Source of the DNA: Bacteroidaceae bacterium
GTDB taxonomy: Bacteria; Bacteroidota; Bacteroidia; Bacteroidales; Bacteroidaceae
Direction of reading: 5' to 3'
Length of the DNA stretch: 34,825 nucleotides
Assembly: GCA_024682395.1 (NCBI GenBank)
Contig: JAIKZH010000035.1
Span: 1-34,825, forward strand
Of the stretch, positions 7,496 to 15,736 are shown one piece after another. How positions within the stretch are numbered: position 1 is the first letter of the stretch; every line of letters begins with the position of its first letter. The notes below the pieces were generated by a model that saw only the letters and a list, made by a program, of their open reading frames with translations, made no database searches and was not told the DNA's origin. A program made the position numbers and the translations under genes.

Positions 7496-7558
7496 TAATT
7501 GATATGTTTGCTTGACTTAAAATGACTTGTTGTAGGTGTCATTTCCGTTTTGCGAGTG

Positions 7559-7589
7559 CAAAGGTACTATATTTTTTTTTACTACCAAA
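7559..7589 (-). promoter_or_regulatory. tRNA-Asp promoter, Bacteroidota type
   Basis: On the minus strand, -33 TTTG (7589-7586), 19-nt spacer, -7 TACCTTTG (7566-7559). The tRNA 5' end is 64 nt downstream of the -7 element. Confidence 0.75.
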
Positions 7590-7669
7590 ACTTTTATGAT
7601 ATTTTTTCAGATTTTTTTTAATATCATTGAATTTTGACCGTGTAATACACTGCAAAAGGGGTAAAAGTC

Positions 7670-8689
7670 TTAATTTGCGGCTTCAAATTCTTTTAGGAAG
7701 CGCAAATCGTTTTCGCTGAACATACGTAAGTCTTTTACTTGGTATTTCAAGTTTGCTATACGTTCAACTCCCATACCGAATGCGTATCCTTTATATTTTT
7801 TAGAGTCGATTCCGTTTAATTCCAATACAGCAGGGTCAACCATTCCGCAACCAAGAATTTCTACCCATCCTGTATGTTTACATAATGCACATCCTTCGCC
7901 ACCACAAATGTTACATGAGATGTCCATTTCGGCTGATGGTTCTGTGAATGGGAAATATGATGGGCGGAGACGTATTTGTGTTCCTTCTCCAAACATTTCG
8001 CGTGCGAAAAGAAGAAGTACTTGCTTTAAGTCTGTGAAACTTACGTTTTCATCAACGTACAGACCTTCAACTTGGTGGAAGAAGCAGTGTGCACGTGCTG
8101 AGATTGCTTCGTTTCGGTAAACACGTCCAGGACAGATAATACGAATAGGTGGTTGTGTGTGCTCCATTACTCGGCTCTGTACAGATGATGTGTGTGTACG
8201 GAGTATGATGTCTGGATGTGATTGAATAAAGAATGTATCCTGCATGTCGCGTGCTGGGTGGTCTTCGGCAAAGTTCATTGCTCCGAATACATGCCAGTCG
8301 TCTTCAATTTCTGGTCCTTCAGCCAAACTGAATCCCAATCGTGAGAAGATATCCACGATTTCGTTTTTTATAAGAGTTAGTGGATGTCTTGTTCCTAATT
8401 GAATAGGGTATGCAGTACGTGTTATATCTAAATCAATGCTATCACTATCGCTTGTGTTGAATTGAGCCTTTAATGAATTGATTTTTTCAAGTGCAAGATT
8501 TTTAAGCTCATTAATCTTAATACCTACGTTTTTCTTTTGGTCTGCTGGTACATTGCGGAAGTCTGCCATTAATGCTGTTATACTTCCTTTTTTACTTAGA
8601 TATTTTATGCGAAGTGCTTCTATGTCTTCTGCTGAATGTGCTTCGAGGTTTTCAACCTCAGCAAGCATTGCGTCAATTTTCTGTAACAT
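7670..8689 (-). CDS. pheS: Phenylalanyl-tRNA synthetase alpha subunit
   Basis: A 339-residue protein of normal length. The N-terminal coiled-coil arm (about 1-85) is followed by the class II catalytic core: HPLTLIKNEI (101-110), LRTHTSSVQSR (motif-2 region, near 163-173), RVYRNEAISARAHCFFHQVEG (about 187-207), the CxxCxGxGCxxC cluster with TGWVEILG (about 255-280) and motif 3 FGMGVERIANLKY (about 304-316). It charges tRNA-Phe as an alpha2beta2 enzyme with PheT. pheT is not next to it here, so the two subunits are encoded at separate loci, as is common in Bacteroidota. It has its own promoter and no clear terminator before tRNA-Asp. Confidence 0.97.
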   Translation of the reverse strand: MLQKIDAMLAEVENLEAHSAEDIEALRIKYLSKKGSITALMADFRNVPADQKKNVGIKINELKNLALEKINSLKAQFNTSDSDSIDLDITRTAYPIQLGTRHPLTLIKNEIVDIFSRLGFSLAEGPEIEDDWHVFGAMNFAEDHPARDMQDTFFIQSHPDIILRTHTSSVQSRVMEHTQPPIRIICPGRVYRNEAISARAHCFFHQVEGLYVDENVSFTDLKQVLLLFAREMFGEGTQIRLRPSYFPFTEPSAEMDISCNICGGEGCALCKHTGWVEILGCGMVDPAVLELNGIDSKKYKGYAFGMGVERIANLKYQVKDLRMFSENDLRFLKEFEAAN

Positions 8690-8708
8690 TGTTTCTCCTA
8701 ATTTTTTG

Positions 8709-8738
8709 CAAAGATACGGATTATTTGTTATTTATCAA
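8709..8738 (-). promoter_or_regulatory. pheS promoter, Bacteroidota type
   Basis: On the minus strand, -33 TTG (8738-8736), 19-nt spacer, -7 TATCTTTG (8716-8709). This puts the transcription start within about 15 nt of the start codon, so the leader is very short. Confidence 0.65.
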
Positions 8739-8858
8739 TCCTCATACTACTATTTTTTACTATATTTAGTAATAAATATTTGTAATTTGTAAATAGTAAA
8801 TCGTAAATATTCACTATATTTGCAGCCGTTAAAAGAATCTTTTATATATAATAAGGTA

Positions 8859-9641
8859 ATGAAAGTTCGAATATTAGGACTTTTGTCTGTAATTTTTCTT
8901 GGGTCGTGTAATATGACATCCGATTCGGAAAGTAGTGTTGAGGGTGGGGACTCTCTTATGGTTGATACTCTTGAACATGAACAATTAGATTTGTATGAGC
9001 CGATGGTTATTCCAGAGTCGGCTGATGAATTATTTAATGATTTCTTTTATAGTTTTCTTGAAGACGAGGATTTTCGAAAAGAACGTATAAAGACATCTTT
9101 TAATAATCAAAGTCTGTTGGTTAAAGAAGCGTATGTCGTAATTTATGAGCGTGAGTCTGATTTGTCCTTACTAAAGGATACTTCTGTAAAATCTGTATCT
9201 TTGGATTGGATTAGTTGGGAGCACGAGTCGATTGAACATTATAGGTTTGAACGCGAACAAGATGGAAAATGGTATATGAAATCCATTGATGAAGAACAAC
9301 TTAGTGATACTCCTAATGGTACTTTCCTTGCTTTCTTCAAGAGGTTCTTAACTGATGATGATTTCCAAATGGAATCGCTTGGACAACCAATTACATTTAT
9401 TCTAACTCCTCAGGAGGAAGAAGAAGCTCTGGAAACGACTATAAATGAAGAAGAATGGATTGAATTTCGTAAAGAATTACCGGATTTGTCAGCTTCTATA
9501 GTTTGCATCAATTATGGTCAGACCGCAATCAGTCATAATAGGAAGAGTGTCTTACTTGAGGGATTGAGTAGTGGATTCCAAATGAAATTTGAGTTTGACA
9601 ATATTGGTGGTGAATGGAAATTGATAAAAATTGAAAATTGA
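8859..9641 (+). CDS. DUF4348-like lipoprotein
   Basis: A 260-residue protein with a lipoprotein signal ([17 protein letters not shown]; lipobox LGSC, Cys17), then an acidic linker and a soluble domain. The open frame reaches a TTG at 8820, but the ATG at 8859 gives a compact signal peptide and is chosen. A -7 TATATTTG is at 8815-8822, although a good -33 partner is not evident. Two similar segments ([19 protein letters not shown] and [18 protein letters not shown], about residues 58-76 and 155-172) suggest an internal duplication of one fold. From memory it resembles the Bacteroidales family labelled DUF4348; its function is unknown. It is the first gene of an apparent operon with murB, 4 nt ahead of it. 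Confidence 0.8.
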   Translation: MKVRILGLLSVIFLGSCNMTSDSESSVEGGDSLMVDTLEHEQLDLYEPMVIPESADELFNDFFYSFLEDEDFRKERIKTSFNNQSLLVKEAYVVIYERESDLSLLKDTSVKSVSLDWISWEHESIEHYRFEREQDGKWYMKSIDEEQLSDTPNGTFLAFFKRFLTDDDFQMESLGQPITFILTPQEEEEALETTINEEEWIEFRKELPDLSASIVCINYGQTAISHNRKSVLLEGLSSGFQMKFEFDNIGGEWKLIKIEN

Positions 9642-9645
9642 TCGT

Positions 9646-10611
9646 ATGATGCAGATTAATAACACTTTTGGTATTAAAGCATATGCTAAAAGGGTAATAG
9701 AATATAAAAGTGAGGACGAATTAGTTAGTTTGATTCCTTCTTTACATGGAGAAAAATATTTTCATGTAGGTGGTGGCAGTAACTTGTTGTTTGTTAACGA
9801 TTACGATGGAATAATTCTTCATAGTTGTATAAAAGGTTTTTCTGTTACTGACGATGAGATACGAGTAGGTGCAGGTGTTGTCTGGGATGATTTTGTGGAA
9901 TGGAGTGTGTTGAATGGTTGGAGTGGTATTGAGAATCTTTCTTTTATCCCAGGTGAGGTTGGTGCAAGTGCTGTCCAAAATATCGGGGCATATGGTGTAG
10001 AGGTGAAGGATGTGATTACTAAGGTGGATTGTGTTGACCTACAGACAGGTGAACATCGTACTTTCACTAATAAAGAGTGTAATTACGCTTATCGTCGAAG
10101 TATTTTTAAGAAAGAGCTAAAAGGAAGATATGCTGTTACATATGTAACTTATAAACTATCCAGAACCTTTGTGCCAAAACTGGATTATGGTAATATCATA
10201 AAATCGTTGCCAGAAGGAGTTGAAGTAACTCCGACATTGGTTCGTAATACAATTATTGATATTCGTAAGCAAAAATTGCCAGATCCAAAGGTTTATGGAA
10301 ATGCTGGATCATTCTTTATGAATCCTGTTGTATCTCATGATAAATTCCTTCAGATACAGAAAGAATATCCTGATATGCCATATTACGAAACTGATAATGG
10401 TGTAAAGATTCCTGCTGGTTGGATGATAGAACAATGTGGCTGGAAGGGTAAATCTCTTGGAAAGGCTGCTGTTCATGATAAACAAGCTTTGGTTTTAGTT
10501 AATTTAGGTGGTGCAACTGGTAAAGATATCTTACATCTCTGTGATGTGGTTCGTGGTTGTGTAAAGGATAAATTCGATATTGATATACAACCAGAAGTAA
10601 ATATAATATAG
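9646..10611 (+). CDS. murB: UDP-N-acetylenolpyruvoylglucosamine reductase
   Basis: A 321-residue flavoenzyme that reduces UDP-GlcNAc enolpyruvate to UDP-MurNAc with NADPH, the second committed step of peptidoglycan synthesis. Visible features are the FAD-binding VGGGSNLLF (about 41-49), [17 protein letters not shown] (about 101-117), YRRSIFK with the conserved Arg (150/151), [10 protein letters not shown] with catalytic Ser222, and the C-terminal QPEV with Glu317. It therefore has the E. coli-type (type I) layout. The start is taken as the ATG at 9646, just after the previous stop; a second ATG follows at 9649 and an in-frame TTG lies at 9631. It is coupled by 4-nt gaps to its neighbours on both sides. 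Confidence 0.96.
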   Translation: MMQINNTFGIKAYAKRVIEYKSEDELVSLIPSLHGEKYFHVGGGSNLLFVNDYDGIILHSCIKGFSVTDDEIRVGAGVVWDDFVEWSVLNGWSGIENLSFIPGEVGASAVQNIGAYGVEVKDVITKVDCVDLQTGEHRTFTNKECNYAYRRSIFKKELKGRYAVTYVTYKLSRTFVPKLDYGNIIKSLPEGVEVTPTLVRNTIIDIRKQKLPDPKVYGNAGSFFMNPVVSHDKFLQIQKEYPDMPYYETDNGVKIPAGWMIEQCGWKGKSLGKAAVHDKQALVLVNLGGATGKDILHLCDVVRGCVKDKFDIDIQPEVNII

Positions 10612-10615
10612 TATA

Positions 10616-11386
10616 ATGAGTATGAAGGTAACATTACTTGGTACGGGTACAAGTGGCGGTGTACCTCAAATTGGATGTACGTGTGGAACTTGCATGTCAA
10701 CAGATCCAAAAGATAAACGTACTCGTTGCTCTGCATTGATTGAGACAGATGATACGTGCATACTCATTGATTGTGGCCCTGATTTTCGTCAACAGATGTT
10801 GATGCGTTCGTTTCGTAAAATACAAGCAATTTTCATAACTCATGAACATTATGATCATGTAGGAGGAATAGATGATATACGACCAAATAGTTTATTTGGA
10901 GAACTTAAAATCTATGCAGAAGATTTAGTGGCTAAACATCTACAAGAACGCATTCCTTATTGTTTTACTCCTCCAGAAAAACGATATCCCGGTGTTCCTT
11001 CTATTTCTTTGGAACATATGGAACCTCATGTGCCAATTAAAGTTGGTTCACTGACTGTCGTTCCAATACGAGTAATGCATGGCAAACTGCAGATTGTAGG
11101 TTTTAGAATCGGTAAGATGACATATATTACAGATATGAAAACGTTTCCTGAAAGTGAATGGGATTATATTAAGGGAACGGATTTGCTAATTGTAAATGCT
11201 TTGCATTACAAACATCATCCAACTCATCAAACCGTGGATGAAGCTGTGGCTTTTGCTAAACGAGTAGGGGCAAAAGAAACCTATTTCATACACATGAGTC
11301 ATTTTGTACTGCCACATAATGAGGCGGAATCCATGCTCCCCGAAAACATCCATTTGGGTTATGATGGTTTGGAACTGGAACTCTAA
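10616..11386 (+). CDS. Metallo-beta-lactamase-fold hydrolase, PhnP/tRNase Z-like
   Basis: A 256-residue protein opening with LLGTGTSGGVPQIGC (7-21), an N terminus typical of PhnP-like and tRNase Z-like MBL hydrolases. The metal motif HEHYDH is at 76-81, followed by further ligands (HG near residue 145, Asp in YITDMK) and a C-terminal HMSHF. Cysteines at 21, 23, 26 and 38 could form an additional zinc site, as in PhnP. The likely activity is phosphodiester hydrolysis; substrate cannot be assigned. It follows murB by 4 nt, so probably shares its transcript. Its TAA stop overlaps the stop codon of the opposite-strand HD gene. Confidence 0.88.
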   Translation: MSMKVTLLGTGTSGGVPQIGCTCGTCMSTDPKDKRTRCSALIETDDTCILIDCGPDFRQQMLMRSFRKIQAIFITHEHYDHVGGIDDIRPNSLFGELKIYAEDLVAKHLQERIPYCFTPPEKRYPGVPSISLEHMEPHVPIKVGSLTVVPIRVMHGKLQIVGFRIGKMTYITDMKTFPESEWDYIKGTDLLIVNALHYKHHPTHQTVDEAVAFAKRVGAKETYFIHMSHFVLPHNEAESMLPENIHLGYDGLELEL

Positions 11387-12024
11387 AGATTGTTGTATAT
11401 TTTGTTAAATATCTCTGTTAGTTCGTTGGGATTATCGATTATTAATCTCAGTTCTTCCAGTTTTTCAGCATTTTTAGATTCTTTTATCCATAGTTTAAGA
11501 TAGCCGTTTCGCCCATATTTTTCATTTAAGTGAGCAACCATTTTTTTGAAAAGGTTATCTTTATCTATATCATGGTGATGAGTTTGTTCGAACTCGATTG
11601 TTCTCTTAATAATAATGATAGGTTCTATATGCCTGTCAGCCTCTGCGATAATCTTACCGTATATAGTTCGTGGTTCGCTTTTAGATGATGCTCTATGGTC
11701 TTCTGCAGCTTGTGCGATTGTTTCAATCTCGTTATCTGTGAACCATTCTTTTAGTTGTGGTGTGTTACGAATAATTCTTCCAGATTCAATATGATGAGAA
11801 TCACGTCCGATGCTTAAGCCTATGTCGTGTAATGCAGCAGCAGCATATATCATCTCGTTATTTATATAGTATGACTTTGCCAACTCTAATGCTTGTTGGA
11901 TAACATCGTTGACATGTGATTCTTGATGTGCACTATCAAATCCTTTGTATTGTGGAATAATATTGTTTTCTATATATTCTATCAATGAGGGTCTGATTTT
12001 ATACATATCCAATGAGGGGTGCAT
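11383..12024 (-). CDS. HD-domain hydrolase
   Basis: A 213-residue cytosolic protein with a compact HD-domain pattern: His37, the HD pair in LHDIGL (His66/Asp67), SHHIES at 76-81, EDHR (His110) and an Asp in EADR (130). These are the metal ligands of the HD phosphohydrolase superfamily; the substrate may be a nucleotide or other phosphate ester and is not identifiable. The frame allows a start at 12024 or at an internal Met (12006). The gene begins 3 nt after the nhaA stop, so the two are probably co-transcribed. Its 3' end overlaps that of the plus-strand MBL gene by 4 nt, with no room for an intergenic terminator. Confidence 0.82.
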   Translation of the reverse strand: MHPSLDMYKIRPSLIEYIENNIIPQYKGFDSAHQESHVNDVIQQALELAKSYYINNEMIYAAAALHDIGLSIGRDSHHIESGRIIRNTPQLKEWFTDNEIETIAQAAEDHRASSKSEPRTIYGKIIAEADRHIEPIIIIKRTIEFEQTHHHDIDKDNLFKKMVAHLNEKYGRNGYLKLWIKESKNAEKLEELRLIIDNPNELTEIFNKIYNNL

Positions 12025-12027
12025 ATA

Positions 12028-13467
12028 TTATTTTTCAGATTTCTGTTCGTTGTTTTCAAACTTGTTTATAACAGTAATTAATACGCTTCCCAAAATTCCA
12101 GCACACAGAGACCCCATCAAGACTGCTATTTTTCCGATAGATCTCAAGTGCTCAGTGTATTGACTGACATTTGTGAATGAGAGTGTGTCAACAAATATTG
12201 ACATTGTAAAGCCAATACCTCCAAGACATGCAACCGCAAAAAGCATTTTCCATGTAGCTCTGGCAGGCATGGTTCCGATTTTCATTTTAATGGCTATATA
12301 TGATGCTATTGTTATACCTAATGGTTTTCCTAATAATAATCCGAAGAATACACCCATTCCAACACTTCCGATTTCGGCAGAATATTGAAATATATTAAAA
12401 TATGAGAGATCAGGTATAACAACACCCGCATTTGCTAAGGCGAAGATAGGCATAATGACGAAATTCACCCAAGGATTCAATGCATGTTCCAAACGGTATG
12501 ACATTCCTATTGAGTTGTTGCAAACATATGAGATTCTACGTATGCAATGACGTTGTTGCTCATTCGGAAATTCTTCTTGTTCTTCATTGTATTTATCACA
12601 TGCGATTAATCTCTTATCGTATTGTTTCAGTTTACGATCCATAAATGCACGTTCGTATCTTGCTCCCATTGGAATCATCATTGCCATAACCACTCCCGAC
12701 ATTGTAGCATGTATTCCTGCATAGTAGAACAAGAACCATACAGCAATCGCTGGTATAAGATAGTATATCATTCTTTTTTCACCAAACTGATTCATTATAT
12801 ATACTCCAGCAAGTATTAACAATGCTATAGCTAATAACATAATATTAACACTTCCGCCATAAAAGAATGCAACAACAAGGATTGCTCCTAAGTCGTCGGC
12901 TATAGCAAGAGCTGTAAGGAATATTTTCAGACTGACAGGCACTTTGTTGCCCAAGAACGACATGATTCCAACTGCAAATGCGATATCTGTGGCAGTAGGA
13001 ATACCCCAACCAGATGCAGCTGCAGTTCCACGATTAAATATTGCAAATATAATTGCAGGTACAGCCATTCCACCTGCAGCAGCAACTACAGGGAGTAGGG
13101 CTTTCTTTACGTTAGATAATTCTCCACAGATGATTTCACGTTTAATTTCCAGTCCGACCGTGAAGAAGAATATCACCATGAGAATGTCGTTGATGAATCG
13201 CTCTACATTCATTCCATTAGGGAATGCCCAGTCAATGACTCTTGTGCCACTTTCGTGTAAAGGACTTTGTATTGTTATGAGAAGTTCAGTCTCTAGCACA
13301 TGTTGGTATATCTCTTTTGTAAATGGAAGGTTAGCCAATAGCATGGCGATGATTACGCATAAAAGTAATATTCCGCCAGATGCCCATGGCTTATTCATTA
13401 CATATTTTTGACTGATATTGAATCTTCTTACGCTTTTAGCTATTTTGAAATATGATATTATTTTCAT
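12028..13467 (-). CDS. nhaA: Na+/H+ antiporter NhaA
   Basis: A 479-residue inner-membrane antiporter of the NhaA family, which exports Na+ or Li+ in exchange for protons. Conserved parts are FFFTVGLEIKREI (100-112), TATDIAFAVGI with Asp161 (equivalent to E. coli Asp133), and the ion-binding pair Asp191-Asp192 in ALAIADDLGA. It is about 90 residues longer than E. coli NhaA. The extra length is partly an N-terminal stretch (1-25) and mainly an insertion of about 50 mostly hydrophilic, charged residues (about 270-322, with two cysteines) between transmembrane segments that is expected to face the cytoplasm. The gene is followed at 3 nt by the HD hydrolase gene. No TAnnTTTG promoter is visible just upstream. 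Confidence 0.95.
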   Translation of the reverse strand: MKIISYFKIAKSVRRFNISQKYVMNKPWASGGILLLCVIIAMLLANLPFTKEIYQHVLETELLITIQSPLHESGTRVIDWAFPNGMNVERFINDILMVIFFFTVGLEIKREIICGELSNVKKALLPVVAAAGGMAVPAIIFAIFNRGTAAASGWGIPTATDIAFAVGIMSFLGNKVPVSLKIFLTALAIADDLGAILVVAFFYGGSVNIMLLAIALLILAGVYIMNQFGEKRMIYYLIPAIAVWFLFYYAGIHATMSGVVMAMMIPMGARYERAFMDRKLKQYDKRLIACDKYNEEQEEFPNEQQRHCIRRISYVCNNSIGMSYRLEHALNPWVNFVIMPIFALANAGVVIPDLSYFNIFQYSAEIGSVGMGVFFGLLLGKPLGITIASYIAIKMKIGTMPARATWKMLFAVACLGGIGFTMSIFVDTLSFTNVSQYTEHLRSIGKIAVLMGSLCAGILGSVLITVINKFENNEQKSEK

Positions 13468-13875
13468 TGTGTATCGTATTAGTTAATGTGAGTTTATACT
13501 TATTGAAATGCTTCTTGCTGTAATTATATATAAAAATCAGTTTTTATTGTGATTTAAAATAGTTTGTGTTGTTATGTACTACCTTATGGTAGTTGTTTGT
13601 GTACAATAATGAAAAACTCTTATGAATTATATCTACTTTGTTTGTTATACAAGAGTTATTAATAAATATTGAGGCTCTTTTGATTGTTTGTTTGTATGTT
13701 GGTGTAATTACGATTCTGTTGATTCTCAAACAGATTTTATGTGTTGCGAAACCTTTGTCTTCGAAGATATGTTCGGAGATATAATGAGATAAATTTCTGA
13801 TTGATAATATTTTATTATATTTTTCAAACATCTACCATTATTTTACATAGTCGATATTGTTTTTTAATAAATATT
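13468..13875. other. Intergenic region between nhaA and the FHA gene
   Basis: A 408-bp, very AT-rich stretch between two minus-strand genes. A 95-codon open frame on the minus strand (13544-13831) has a low-complexity Asn/Ile/Lys/His-rich product with no recognisable features and is probably not a gene. A short perfect palindrome (13578-13593) is the only structure I see. No TAnnTTTG promoter is evident for nhaA. The region may hold remains of a lost gene. Confidence 0.5.
13578..13593. repeat. Short inverted repeat
   Basis: ACTACC-TTAT-GGTAGT, a perfect 6-bp palindrome with a 4-nt spacer, in the nhaA upstream region. It could be a small hairpin or a binding site. It lacks the T-run of a terminator. 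Confidence 0.4.
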
Positions 13876-14412
13876 TTACTCAGAATCTGAGTCATCAGCA
13901 GCTCGAAGTATCAATGTAGTTGCACCAATTGTTATGATTGCTCCGTCTTCAAGATATACTCTGTCAACGTCTTTTAGGATGTCATTCATGTAAAATGTAC
14001 CAGTTTCGCTTGGTGCATCCCTTAATATATATCTGTAGCCGCCATTTTTCTTTTTTTCAACCTTTATGGCGCAATGGAAGGTGTCCACAGAAGGGTCGCA
14101 TGTTTCTATTGGCTTGTTTATGTTTGTACCTTTTACATATCTTCCGAATTCATTATCGCCTAAATCAAGTGGAATTATTTGTTTGAATGCAAATTGATTT
14201 TCTACCACAATAATACTTCCATAGTTTTTGCTGTATTGTTGTTCGTCAATTTGTCGTTCCTGATGTATTCCAGTGAGTTTTGATTTACCTATACGGATTT
14301 TGAATTCTTTTTTACATCCACTACAAACAAACACGAGTGATTGTCCTTCTGAATATTGGGTTTCATCAAAAACTATATATGTGTCGCATTTCGGACATCT
14401 AACTCGTTTCAT
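13876..14412 (-). CDS. Zinc-ribbon and FHA-domain protein
   Basis: A 178-residue cytosolic protein. Residues 1-42 form a zinc ribbon of the MJ0042 kind: two CxxC pairs (CPKC at 6-9 and CSGC at about 30-33). Residues about 85-172 look like a forkhead-associated (FHA) domain: GRYVKG, then DPSVDTFHCAI (in place of the usual S-x-x-H of the phosphopeptide loop), and a terminal LEDGAIITIGATTL strand pair. FHA domains bind phosphothreonine peptides, and the ribbon may bind nucleic acid or protein, so an adaptor role is likely but the partner is unknown. No kinase gene is adjacent. A palindrome (ACTCAG-AAT-CTGAGT, 13878-13892) overlaps the stop codon. Confidence 0.78.
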   Translation of the reverse strand: MKRVRCPKCDTYIVFDETQYSEGQSLVFVCSGCKKEFKIRIGKSKLTGIHQERQIDEQQYSKNYGSIIVVENQFAFKQIIPLDLGDNEFGRYVKGTNINKPIETCDPSVDTFHCAIKVEKKKNGGYRYILRDAPSETGTFYMNDILKDVDRVYLEDGAIITIGATTLILRAADDSDSE

Positions 14413-14573
14413 TATCTTTTGTTTTTAATTTAAATATAAATGATATTATATAATGAACGTAAGTCGTATAATAAACTTATGTCAACATTCTTTGATTTAA
14501 GTTTGTATGGATTTTATGAAAAATCAATTACAATCTTATTATATTTAGTAGGATATTGACTTATATAAAGTAC

Positions 14574-14610
14574 AAAAGGACATACAATCATTGATTGTAA
14601 TTATCCTTTT
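14574..14610 (-). terminator. Hairpin downstream of secG, possible terminator
   Basis: Outer arms AAAAGGA (14574-14580) and TCCTTTT (14604-14610) enclose an inner ACAATC-ATT-GATTGT hairpin. It lies 20 nt after the secG stop, but no U-run follows in the minus direction, so termination is uncertain. Confidence 0.4.
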
Positions 14611-14629
14611 ATACTTATTTGAGATACAA

Positions 14630-15010
14630 TTATTCTGCTTTTGCTGGTGCTGATGATTCAGTTGCTGCACCGTTTTCTTTTGCAGGAGCTTGCTGTTGAT
14701 TATCTTGACCAACAGTGAATGACTGAGCATTGTTAGCATCAGTTGTTGTAGATGTTTGTTCGATTATAGGACTTTGAGTTGTTGCTTTTGGAACGAAAGC
14801 GACTGATACAACACTTAAAACTATCAATGCGATAGCTAATCCCCATGTTGCCTTTTCCAAGAAATCGGTAGTTTTACGTACGCCCATGATTGCATTTGAT
14901 GATGAAAATCCTGAAGCCAAGCCTCCGCCTTTACTTTCTTGAATAAGTACGATTCCGCACATAAGTAATGCAACAATAATTGCTAGTACGATGATTAATG
15001 TGTATAACAT
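14630..15010 (-). CDS. secG: Protein translocase subunit SecG
   Basis: A 126-residue protein with two transmembrane helices (about 3-22 and 54-74) joined by the conserved SecG loop QESKGGGLASGF (24-35) and the following MGVRKTTDFLEKATW. SecG joins SecYE in the inner membrane and helps SecA-driven export. After the second helix there is a tail of about 50 residues rich in Gln, Thr, Ala and Ser, with no obvious motif. A well-formed promoter lies just upstream, so it can be expressed apart from lptE and the sigma-54 activator that precede it on the same strand. Confidence 0.95.
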   Translation of the reverse strand: MLYTLIIVLAIIVALLMCGIVLIQESKGGGLASGFSSSNAIMGVRKTTDFLEKATWGLAIALIVLSVVSVAFVPKATTQSPIIEQTSTTTDANNAQSFTVGQDNQQQAPAKENGAATESSAPAKAE

Positions 15011-15081
15011 TTTGTCTTAGATATTATTTATTATTTGTTATTATTTTCTTTAAGTTATCTATATAACTATACATTTGTTTG

Positions 15082-15112
15082 CAAAGTTATTATTTATTTC
15101 TGAAATAGCAAA
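15082..15112 (-). promoter_or_regulatory. secG promoter, Bacteroidota type
   Basis: On the minus strand, -33 TTTG (15112-15109), 19-nt spacer, -7 TAACTTTG (15089-15082). It lies in the 173-bp gap between lptE and secG. Confidence 0.75.
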
Positions 15113-15183
15113 GGTTAATATCCTTTTTTTGCGTATATATCTTACTTAGAAATTCTTTTTATTCTTATTTTCGTTAAATTTAT

Positions 15184-15735
15184 TTACCAATTAGCAACTG
15201 TTGCGTTGAATATTTGGTCTATTATCTGATCTGTCATTTCTTGTACAAGTTGATCTTGTACAGATGTTAACTGAAGTTTACTATCATATTCAGTGGTTGC
15301 AGAGAATGTTCTTTCAAAATCCTCGCTATGGTTTGTGTTATTCTTGAATCTAACATTAACAGTCATTTTTAACTGAGTTTGTGAAGAAAAACCATCTGAA
15401 GATATACTTTTATTGGTTTGAGAATATTCTGTGATTTCGCCTTCGAGTTGCAAATCGGCATTTCGTTTTACGATTTGTAATTTTGTCCTTTGGGCATACT
15501 TATCTGTTATTGAATTATAGAACATTGCTTCCATAGGTGCCCATACATAATTACTTCGAATAGGAAACTTATTGATAGAGATAGTTTTAACTTTGTCGTA
15601 ATTAATGTTTGAACCATTTAGTGATAGGCTTACGGTGCACGAAGCAACTGCTACAGTAACGATTGTTACTGCGAGTAGCGATAAGACAAGTCCTGTATAT
15701 CGTTTGTGTAAAAAATGTCTGATATTTGTCTTCAT
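15184..15735 (-). CDS. lptE: LptE family LPS-assembly lipoprotein
   Basis: A 183-residue protein with a long signal anchor (residues about 14-31) ending in the lipobox VASC (Cys33), then a beta-rich domain beginning VSLSLNGSNINYDKVKTISI. The late segments ADLQLEGEITEYSQT, QLKMTVNVRFKN and FERTFSATTEYDS, and a C-terminal helix (VQEMTDQIIDQIFNATVANW), fit the Bacteroidota LptE family. LptE plugs LptD in the outer membrane and helps insert lipopolysaccharide. It begins 1 nt after the sigma-54 activator gene and lies upstream of secG, an arrangement recurrent in Bacteroidota. Confidence 0.88.
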   Translation of the reverse strand: MKTNIRHFLHKRYTGLVLSLLAVTIVTVAVASCTVSLSLNGSNINYDKVKTISINKFPIRSNYVWAPMEAMFYNSITDKYAQRTKLQIVKRNADLQLEGEITEYSQTNKSISSDGFSSQTQLKMTVNVRFKNNTNHSEDFERTFSATTEYDSKLQLTSVQDQLVQEMTDQIIDQIFNATVANW

Positions 15736-15736
15736 T

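Noticed and set aside
13544-13831. A 95-codon open frame on the minus strand between nhaA and the FHA gene
   Set aside because: Its product is a low-complexity mix of Asn, Ile, Lys and His with no motif, signal or promoter, as expected for chance frames in AT-rich DNA.
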